DNA of 64,000 nt from Aphanomyces cochlioides (Eukaryota > Oomycota > Saprolegniomycetes > Saprolegniales > Verrucalvaceae): positions 868,001-932,000 of the forward strand of contig JAHQRK010000022.1 of the NCBI GenBank assembly GCA_019828595.1, in the 5' to 3' direction. The first letter of the stretch is position 1. Each line of letters starts with the position of its first letter. Shown here in pieces: positions 55,336 through 64,000 of the stretch. The translations under genes and the position numbers were made by a program. The notes below the pieces were generated by a model. It saw only the letters and a list, made by a program, of their open reading frames with translations. It searched no databases and was not told the origin of the DNA.

Positions 55336-56669
55336 ATGAGCGCTGCGTCAACGAACTATGAAGACTTGCCGCCTCGAGCCGCAAGTATCCACCAAGAGGA
55401 TGACGATGAAGTTCACAAAGCCGCGACTAATCGAACACCCTCTTGGTCACCGAATGATGAAAACTTGGGCCAATCTGGCGGCTCACATCATTCGGCCAGA
55501 GGTGGGTCCTTTAGCCGTTCCCACGGTTCGAGACCTACCTCCGAGCAAGTCATCGCGTCTGACGATGTTGTCACGATGTCTATGCTCAAACGAAACAATG
55601 ACGATTTGGTGAAAACGCTGATGGCCTTGCTACGCGCAGAGCCAAAGGCAAATGAAGAAGCTGATCCCTATGATTCGGACTCGTCTCCCATCGGAGACTT
55701 TGCTCCAGCAAGCACCATGCGATTAATGCCTGTGGAATCCATCGCTTTGACGGTGACCGAGACAATCGAGATGCTGCTGCCTCTTGATTGCAGCGCTTTG
55801 AAGAAACAGCCATCGCTTGTGGCTGGTCTGATAGAGAGATTCTCCGTCGATTCCGTTTGCACTCTGACAAGCCAGTTCACGACTGGTTGCTCCAAGTCAA
55901 TCCCGAGTTCCTGTCAAGTTGGACAAAGTTGAGAGCAAGATTTGTCAAGGAGTACGTCAAGAGCCCTATCCCGAAAACCGAAGTATATTACAGCATGACA
56001 CAAGGGCCAGGCGAACACCTCAAGGCATATTTTGTGCGATTCAATGCGGCTGCATTACGAATCAAGCTCGACTATAGAAGAAATCGAGAAAACTTGGCAG
56101 CCCATATTGATCGGTTTGCTCAAACGCTAACGAATCGAATGCTGGCTCAAGCAATCAATCTGCAACAGTTCCGAACGATCGATGACCTAGAAGAGTACCT
56201 CGACAAGCAACAACAACAAGAGACCATCGATCGTTTCCAAGCTCGAGCAAAGTCGGCACAGTCGGCTCCGAGTCATGCTCACATCCCTGTGAATGACCGG
56301 GCCAAGACACGCAAACCGACAGTCCAATTCATGGACTCAGCCGAGTCCGTGGGCGCATCGTGGGACGACCTACAAGCCGAGATATTTGTTCTCGGTCGAT
56401 CATACGGCTCAACCAAGCGAGTTCAATGCCATGAATGTGGCCGTAAACATTTCAGCATTGACGGTCAGTGTTGGTTCAACATCTACTGCACCCTCTGTAG
56501 CAAGACGGGTCATCCAGAGACCAACTGTTTCAAAGCCTGTGCAATCTGCACCCCGCCACACAATAAATTTGAGAGATGCGAAAAGCGGGAGAAGATCGCA
56601 GCGTTGAAGGCTTTCCTTGAAGCAAACCCCGTGGAAGGCTTGCCTTCCATGGAGTGTTTAAACTTCTAA
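55336..56669 (+). pseudogene. Gypsy gag with one frameshift
   Basis: The first frame (55336 to about 55790) encodes a Ser/Asp-rich N-terminus. After a shift near 55790 the second frame (to 56669) carries the capsid-like region (WTKLRARFVKEYV, EHLKAYFVRFN) and a Cys-rich nucleocapsid with a CX2CX4HX4C zinc knuckle (CTLCSKTGHPETNC). No slippery site exists at the internal break, so it is probably a mutation. The gag stop at 56667 overlaps pol by 16 nt, with a frameshift signal just before it. Gag forms the particle that packages element RNA. Confidence 0.75.
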
Positions 56670-59600
56670 GTCCGGGGGTCCCGCGAAACCCCGATCGTGT
56701 TGGACACAACGCGCGCAAATCATCGCCAGAAAAAGCAAAAAACAAGAAAACCCAAGAAAAATCAAGTGCATTTACCCCACCAGCCATGATAGCCCCGGTG
56801 GATACATATCAAGAACCATTCCAACAACAACCAACTTTCACAAAGCTAGCCACCGTAGACAACAAGCAGCCCGTAATCTGGAATATATCTCAAGATTCCA
56901 ACACTGTCTCCCCCACGATACATTATGCGACCAAGGACCACACGATCACGCCTTGGGAATTCGACCTGAAGGATGGGGAGCAGCTTGGTTTCCTCAACGA
57001 ACCGAAACTCGGCGAAGAAGGGAGCCATCAGGCCTTGTTGAGTGCGAAACTCATGGACCGTGACGCCATTGTTCTGGCTGACACGGGAGCTGACATGAGT
57101 GTCGTACACCTACGAGCTGTTGAGTGGCTCAACTTACCAATCGACCGAGGAAAATCTACCAAGATCAATGGATTGGGATCAAACTCCATCCGTACGTTGG
57201 GCACTGTTCCTGTTAAACTTGTCATTGGAAATGGCATTGCCTATTACCTTGAGTTAGACGTCTGCAACCTGGGCAATGTCGGGTTCAATGCCGTGCTTGG
57301 CATGGATTTCCTCTCTCGAGCATGTGTGACCATTGATACGGAGCGTCGAGAAATCAGCTTGCCCGATGGAGAGCGTGTGGCATTGCTCTATCAACCGACA
57401 AGAAATCATCGCGGCGACGTGCAGTACTTGGAAACCTCGAAGCAAACCTGGATTGCTCCGGGTGAATCAACCGTGATAACCATTCGGCGAACTTTGACTG
57501 AAGACCCTCAAGAATGTGAACATTGGGCTCATCGTGGCACACGATGGATCGCTACGTTTGTCTCTGGGGTGGACAGCAATCCAGTCGCAGTTAGGATCAC
57601 CAACGTGAGCGCGTACAGCATCAGTCTTCTCCCAAGAACAATTGTTGGAGCTATTACAGTGCGAGGGGAACGACCACTGGACGTGCGGATGATCCGAACG
57701 AGCAGCAATCGCTACAAAGTCTGGGAAGATGAGGTCTACGAGGGCACTTACTCAAGCCGCTTCCTGAAGAAGGAAGACAAATTCGAGCCCCCTGTCCACC
57801 AACCTCCCACGATAGGAAGTTGGCCAAAGGCTGTCATGACGCGCCTGGGCGAATTACCCTTAAACAAGCAGGACGCGATGGTTATTGCTAGCTCGATATC
57901 CCCCACTGACGCCAAGCTGCCAGGACAACCCGAAGAGAGCGGGGAAGATCACCTCGAACCTCCTTGCCCACAGATATTCTCTTTTCAGACTGTCCCCGAC
58001 ATTGATCAGAGCAAGCTAGAGCCTGAGGTGATTGTGCGTGAGGGAATCGACATGACAACCGAGGAGATGGAAAGCCAACTAGCTTTTATACCGGAGATTA
58101 CACCTGGCCCAATATCGATCCACGTCGACGATCTCGATTTTGGCGAGCTTGGCCAACCTGAGGAAGAGCGAGCAAAGATGAAAGCTGTGCTCTCCAAGTA
58201 CATGCCCTTTTTCATCCAATCTGGCAACGGCTTGCCGCCTGCAGCCAGAGGAGCTGTCTGCGATATTGATGTGGGGAACGCCCGACCTATAGCCCAACGG
58301 GCTCGACGGGTGCGACCTGAGCACCTGAAGCAGCTGTTTGAGTTGCTGAAGGGTCTCCTTGAGTATGGCCTCATTACCGTTTCCAAATCCCCATGGGCCT
58401 CCCCGATCGTTATAGTGCTCAAGAGAGGTGGCAAGGACATCCGTCTTTGCATTGATTATCGAGCCATCAACGATCTGCAGTCTCTACTCCTGTCGCCAAT
58501 GCCCACACTGGATAGTATGCTGGCCAATTTTGATGCTGTACAATGGTTCCTATCCCTTGACAACCGAGTGGATTCTGGGTTGTGCGTTCCACACGTCGAG
58601 CAAGGTTGATCAGTGCGTTTATTTGTCCCCTAGGCCACTTCGAGTGGACCAAGATGGCTCAGGGTCTCAAAAACGCGCCCATGATCTATCAGAGGATGAT
58701 CACGAATGCGTTGTTTGGGTTTGTCGACTTACCTCCCGGTGTTGCCGAGCTTGATGAGGACGGAGAACTGAGGGACATGTTCAAGATCAATTACAAATAC
58801 CCTGAAGAGAGCATGCCCCCTGTCGCCAATCGAACATCCTTTGCGGATGACATCAGCGACGGTGCAGAAACTTGGGATGGTATCGTCGAGCTGACAGATC
58901 GAATCCTAAGACGCCTGACATACTTCAACGTGAGCATAAGCGCATCCTAGAGCAAGTTTGGCAAGCGAGAGATTGAGTTCTTGGGTCATTGGATCTCACG
59001 GCGAGGCGTGGCAGCCAACCAAAAGGTTTGGAAAAGCTGGCTAATCTCGAGTTCCCAGACTCCCTGCAAGGCATTCAGTCGTTCCTTGGGTCTCTAAACT
59101 TCTACTCGAGGTTTGTGGAGAATTACTCAATCAAAGCAAGCAGCCTCTATGAGATATCACGCGAAGAAATTGAAGCTGGAGTGATCTCTGAGACTGCCAA
59201 GATGGCCTTCGAGAAATTGAAGTCAGACTTTGCCAACTTGCCAACCCTGAAGCTCCCGACAAGGAAGCCCACGTCTTGATCTACACAACAAGTTGGGCAA
59301 TCTCTGCAACAGTATGCCAAGAGGACGGCGGTGTTTTGTTTCCCATTCGATTCTGTGGACGCGTGCTCAAAGGAGGCGAAACTCGTTACGAAGGCTGGGC
59401 GAAAGAGATCCTTGCTTTGCTCCGTGTGCTCAAGACCTGTTTCTTTGAAGTGCGTGGTCGTGTCGTCGTGGTCTATACGCGATTCGGATTGAGAAATGGT
59501 TGCTAAAAGACAAGCAGGCGAAGGCCGAGAACCTCCACTGGGCAGCAATGTTGGCTCCCTGGACAATCAAAGTGGTTCCTGTTGATGAACTTGACGGGCG

Positions 59601-62015
59601 ATGGAATTTATCCATTATGTTGACCGAAACCCTTCATCCTCCCGACGAGTCCACTCACGAGAAACTGGCCTTGTTTGAGCCCAATCGATCCAAAGTCGGA
59701 CTGCAGCCACGCCAAGTCCAAATGCCAACATTCACCGACCAAGATGAAGGTTACGTAGCTACGTTCGATGGTGCCATAAAGGTCAAGGAGCGATTCGGAA
59801 GTTGGGGCGCCATTATATGGAAATTGCCCGAGTGGGTCATCGTCTGGGCTGGAGCAGGATGTTGCAGTGACGCCACGGTCAATGTTGCTGAGTATGAAGG
59901 AGCCAAAGCGGCCCTGCGAGCGGTCATCCAGAAGAATATCAAGTCCATCCACGTCTTTGGAGACTCCAAGTTGGTGATTCACCAAGCTTTGGAGTGGATG
60001 CAGTGTAGGCAGGAGCACCTCCAAGCTCAATTGAAAGACCTTCGAGCACTCGAGCAACAGCTCTCGAGCGTCGAATATCACCATATCCTTCGACAATGGA
60101 ACGGCAGTGCCGATCATCATGCATCCATGGGCCTTGCCTTGCGACGAGAAATCACGGAGCTATCCACAACCGATCTTTACGATATCCAAGAGAAGAATCT
60201 CCTGGCCGAGCTTATCCAACCTCCGCCAGAAACCAATGATCTCCTGGATAATGGACAGTCTGCAAAATCCATCGTGGCGTACACTCACCCAAAGCCGACT
60301 TCAAGGGTAGTGGGGCTGAATAGCCAGATACGACTACGCAGAGTGAGTGAAGCCCAGGACCAAGAGCGAAAATGGTCGACTATCAAGCAATTTTTACGAG
60401 GAGAAGTGGACGATTTGACGCCGAAGAGTGTTCGAAAGCCAGCAAGGAAGCTGGAATGTACGAAATCGGCGAGGAAGGAGCACTCTTCCGCCTCAACTGG
60501 TCGACCAAGAGATGTCATTTGCCCATTTTCATCTGGACCTTGGTTATCCCTACCGAGCTGATCCGAACGATATTGCATCATTGTCACGACAGTGTCGAAG
60601 GGGGTCATTTCAAGTTCCACAACACGTACGAGCGGCTGCGCAAGCATTTTTACTGGGGTGGTATGTACACCGATGCCAAGAACTACGTGACAGCTTGTGA
60701 AACTTGTGCAACGGGTGGACCTCCACCGACGGTCCAAGCTCGTTCGCCCGGAAACTTGATACCTCACGAGCCATTGGAGCTGGTCAATTTCGACATTGCC
60801 ACCGACCTTCCTCGATCTTTTGGCGGTAATACCCAACTAGTCGTCTTCGTGGACAACTTCACTGGTTTTGTGATGTGCAAACCGACCCCAGATAGGTCAG
60901 CACACACCCTAGCAAGAGCCTTCGAAGAGACAGTGTTTGTACGATTTGGTGCTTGTAAAGAAGTCCGCCATGACCGCGAACCATCGTTCATGAGCGAAGT
61001 GTTCACCCATTTCATGAAAATGATCGGCCAGAGCCCTATGCCGACTTTTGCCTATCGTCCCCAAGCAAACGGTACAGCTGAAAGGGCTATCCAAACTCTG
61101 GTCCGATCAGTCAAGCTCTATGTGACGGACCCTCGACAGAGAGATTGGGACGAATATGCAGTGAGGCTGACATTTGCTATCAACACTACACCGTCAGCCA
61201 CTCGCGGAGATACACCTTTCTACCTTATGCATGGATGGGACCCGTTTACAACAATCACGGCAAGTCTCCCCGCTACCAAGAGCGGCGATCATGAGGCGAA
61301 TCGATGGCGATCCCAACTGCATCAACAGCATGCGTTCTGCAAGGCAATGGCTCACGATTTATTATTTCAAGCTGTGAAAAGACGAGCCGAAGCCCACAAC
61401 GCCCAATTACCCCCCGCTGTTGACGAACGCATTAAAATTGGCGACTTAGTGTGGGTCTACATAGACCAAGTGAAGTCTGGCGTGAAGAAAAAGTTGGCGC
61501 ACCTTTGGCATGGCCCATTTCGTGTGTTGGAAAAGAAACACAACTATGCGAGTGTCTTAGAAATTCAAGGAAGGTCGGCTCTGAGGAACCATCGGTTCCA
61601 CGCCGAGGTGCACGACTCCAGGCTGAAGCTACAGCGTGGGTTCCAACTCCGACCAGCTGAAAAGATGGACAACCAGCCTCCTGTTGACTTTGACGAAGGC
61701 CTTTACCTTCCACCAGACTCCTTCGAGCCCGATCCAGATGAGCCACAAGTGTTTGGGATTCGAGCAGTACGCTACATCGACCACATCAAAGAATACTAAG
61801 TACAGCTCGAACCAAATGGCGCGTGGACATGGGTTGCTGCGATTTCCCTCCCTGCCTCGACCTTGGTTTACGAATTTGAGCGCGATCGTTTGCATCTTGA
61901 CAGGCTGGACATGATGGTTCAAACCGACTTTGTCCCTCCGAACGAAGACGAGGATGAAGAAGAAACAAAGAACGAAACTGGGGAAGGCGAAGAGGACGAT
62001 TCGTCTCAGGCTTAG
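56654..62015 (+). pseudogene. Gypsy pol polyprotein, multiply broken
   Basis: Protease with DTGAD at residues 143-147 of the first frame and VLGMDFL; a long linker; reverse transcriptase (about 58220-58950) with PWASPIVIVLKRGG, LCIDYRAIND and FADDISD; RNase H-like region with FYSRFVENYS and FCGRVLKGGE; archaeal-type RNase H (about 59760-60150) with FDGA, AEYEGA, GDSKLVIH and NGSADHH; integrase (60560-61650) with HHCHD...CETC zinc finger, D in NFDIATD, D in RHDREPS and E in NGTAERAIQ; GPFRVLEK; then a chromodomain and acidic tail to 62015. Frameshifts near 58562, 59020, 59255, 59495 and 60420; stops at about 58948 and at 61797 (inside the chromodomain). Cannot make an intact polyprotein. Confidence 0.85.
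56657..56693 (+). promoter_or_regulatory. Predicted -1 ribosomal frameshift signal, gag to pol
   Basis: TTTAAAC at 56657-56663 is in the correct phase (T TTA AAC in the gag frame), two codons before the gag stop. Nine bases later, CGGGG (56673-56677) can pair with CCCCG (56689-56693). A one-base slip back enters the pol frame. The heptamer class X-XXY-YYZ is well established; use here is inferred. Confidence 0.7.
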
Positions 62016-62210
62016 CCACTTATCCCGGTTTGACATCACTTTGGTTTGCCAACTTTGGTTTGACGATTGGATTTACCCTTGGGCTTACCTTGATGGATTG
62101 GAATGGAACTGATTGTGGATTGATTTGTTTGCACTATAGGCGGATCAATCTTGTGCTGGAATGGATTTATATGGTTATACATTTGCATGTTGAACAGCAA
62201 GTGAAGTGCA

Positions 62211-62963
62211 TTATGAATTATCAGCCAACCTACTCTGACTTGGATTGAGGCTGACAATTGCGCTACACGAAGTAAATAGCGCTTGCCCACCGACGGACGT
62301 TGGTGCTGGGGGTGGTCCAGGAGGATTTGGAAAAGGACCCCGTGACCCTGGATATTGGCTTGGTGGACCCGAATGATCCTGAGAGTCGACGTTTGGCTCA
62401 TTCAAGGGATCCAATTGAGTGTCGAGATCTTGAAAGCGACGAAGGACCATTTGGAACAATCGGGGCACAGCGCCATTGCGAAGACTGGGTGCTTGGTTGA
62501 GTATTTTGAGTTGATCTTTGTGGGCCCACGGATGGCTTGCTCGCAGTACGTTTGTTGCGACCACTTGACGAAGCATTAGAGCGAATCGAGGCGAGCCGAG
62601 CACTCCCCCCGAGTCCAAACGGCTGGGACATTGGAAAGAAAAATGAAGAAAGTGAGAGCCGTCAAGAGTGTCAAGATACTTCAGCCTGGATCCAAGGGCG
62701 GACAAGGTCGGCGAAAGCATGTTTGTGGGTCGGTGCTCACTCTCACCGAGTTGCACGCTGACCGGGGTGGCTTGTGACAGAGCATGAGCAAGAATGAAGA
62801 AGATACAGTCCAAGCTGCAGCGAGAAGAGCGCGATCCCCCAGATTCGGAGCATGCGGCCGACGACGGAGACCAGAATGCTACAAGAGACATTTGACCAAT
62901 ACCGAAGAGTTTCGAGTGGAAAATGCAAGAGGAGCGCGTGTGTTCGTGCACCGAGACTGGCAA
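62211..62963 (-). pseudogene. Remnant of antisense Gypsy gene
   Basis: A 250-codon antisense frame that begins inside the 3' LTR and runs back towards pol. Its last ~60 residues (QDLDTQLDPLNEPNVDSQDH then a Pro/Gly-rich tail with PPGPPPAPTS) resemble the tail of the antisense protein at 22004-23659 (NVDPDFDSQGPEGPPDNHPG, PPPSGS), and it sits at the same place relative to pol and LTR. The Cys/His region is gone, so about 1.8 kb has been lost compared with the other element. The LTR-encoded N-terminus may be fortuitous. Confidence 0.45.
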
Positions 62964-63410
62964 GCAGGTGCAGACCAGATTATAGTAGATAGAGTAAGTT
63001 TGAATTCACTTCCGCTTTTGCTGTGTATGACCTCGAGGTCATCTGCTTCATTGTTGTGAAGTGACCAAGTCCAAGACAGCGTGTTTGGAGCGACCGACCG
63101 ACTTTATTTGAGGCGGCGTGATCCTGTGTTTGGTTGTCGTACCCACCGCCTACTGACAACACTCCCCTGTACTGTTTCCCTTGCCAATAGCCCTTCACCG
63201 CGCGGCGGCGCACGTCTTTCTGGGCCGAAGACACCCCACCTTCCCCATCGTTTTCCATCTTGTGCCACTCTACGCCTTGCAACCGTCGGGTTCGTTCGTT
63301 GCCTCCTGTGCACCTCAATACTACAAGTCGAAAATCTCACAAAGAGCTTTTGACCGACAAATTCTTGTGCGAGTGTGAGTTTCCTTCCGTACTCATCCCT
63401 CCCTACCACA
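62773..63410 (+). repeat. 3' LTR of the complete Gypsy element
   Basis: 638 bp, near-identical to the 5' LTR. A purine-rich accggggtggct (62761-62772) just before it is the polypurine-tract candidate for plus-strand priming, though short and imperfect. Confidence 0.9.
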
Positions 63411-63414
63411 CTAG

Positions 63415-64000
63415 TATGCATTTACACCCCACCCATAACCTTGGTCTTACAGAGCACGCCAGCCAGTTTCCAGTATCGATAACGATGCTCTACAAAGAGT
63501 CGACGTTAACTCAGTGCCGGCGAGATTTTGACTTCATAGAAGTTATCGGTTTTATGAAATAGGATGTCAAGGTCTTAAAATTGGCTGCTGATAACCTCGG
63601 ATCACTTGGCATTGATCGTGGACCATTGAATCCTGCTGTACGACCGTCGACCCTCCATAGGATTGCCCAAGCATCTTCCTTTGGTTGAACAATCATCCGC
63701 AGTAACACCAGAAGAATTTGCAGTTCAACATTGCACTGACAAACAAAACGCATCAACTTATTTGAGCGAAAAAGGGAGCAATTTATAGCAATAAATGCCC
63801 AATTTTTATGAAGAGGTGGTGCTAGGAAACACTGCAAAGCGTCAGAACCTCCATAACGAGAAGAAAATAAGCACAGTAAGCGCAAACATCATCGTGCATC
63901 AAAGACACGATATCTATCATTCGATTTTACTGAATATTTCATCTCCTCTCCATGGTGAATTGTACTGTATTCGCCACGAAATTCAAGAATAAAACCAATT
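63415..64000. other. Flank of Gypsy insertion, no gene seen
   Basis: Continues the sequence broken by the insertion at CTAG. A 124-codon minus frame (63885-63511) has no domain. Nothing else recognised before the window ends. Confidence 0.4.

Larger units (their letters stand above)
54663..63414 (+). mobile_element. Complete-structure Ty3/Gypsy element with target duplication
   Basis: LTRs 54667-55302 and 62773-63410 in direct orientation, each starting TGTGACAG and ending CTACCACA; CTAG repeats outside both (54663-54666 and 63411-63414). Internal order: primer-binding site, gag, -1 frameshift signal, protease, reverse transcriptase, RNase H regions, integrase, chromodomain, antisense remnant. 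The LTRs differ by about 3 substitutions and one 2-bp indel, so insertion is recent, yet the reading frames hold many lesions. The domain set (archaeal-type RNase H plus chromodomain) fits the oomycete Gypsy group named Chronos, as far as I recall. Confidence 0.9.

Noticed and set aside
55780..55800. Idea that the internal gag frame break is programmed
   Set aside because: No slippery heptamer or +1 signal there; a plain mutation is simpler given the other lesions.

Overview
The window looks like nuclear DNA of an oomycete, probably a saprolegnian (Saprolegnia/Achlya/Aphanomyces type). This is inferred from very short GT-AG introns (43-53 nt), OFA-type major facilitator (MFS) genes, large APC permeases, and a Ty3/Gypsy element combining an extra archaeal-type RNase H with a chromodomain, a combination known from oomycetes. 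I found no rRNA, tRNA or CRISPR. Assignments come from reading the translations; no database was searched.

Layout. 1-3.8 kb: decayed repeats and a LINE relic. 3.9-14.4 kb: a tandem array of OFA-like MFS genes at all stages of decay: copy A intact (4501-6351), copy B pseudogene (8374-10236), a third remnant (10777-11275), copy C intact (12501-14354). A divergent relative lies on the minus strand (15049-16939) and another intact paralogue at 36018-37876; introns 1 and 2 fall at matching places in all of them. 17.7-19.4 kb: a cluster of non-autonomous inverted-repeat elements. 20.7-28.4 kb: a 5'-truncated Gypsy element on the minus strand, with one LTR, a broken pol, and a long gene running antisense between pol and the 3' LTR. 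28.4-29.1 kb: a LINE relic between 30-bp inverted repeats. 29.2-34.0 kb: a Harbinger-type region with two SANT-like/DDE gene pairs inside one pair of terminal repeats. 38.5-39.3 kb: a VC0807-like membrane protein gene. 39.9-52.3 kb: three APC permeases (pseudogene F minus, G plus, H minus), with a Tc1/mariner-like element and a broken histidine-phosphatase copy between G and H; the intact secreted phosphatase follows at 52.6-53.2 kb. 54.7-63.4 kb: a structurally complete Gypsy element with two LTRs and a CTAG target-site duplication, whose reading frames carry many lesions.

Themes. Host genes here are membrane transporters multiplied by tandem and inverted duplication and kept alike by local gene conversion: an 877-bp identical tract between MFS copies A and B, and a 1577-bp identical tract between inverted APC copies G and H. 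Intron presence differs among the APC copies. The most interesting mobile-element observations are the antisense gene with a Cys/His-rich region in the minus-strand Gypsy element and a textbook -1 frameshift signal (TTTAAAC plus hairpin) at the gag-pol junction of the plus-strand element.
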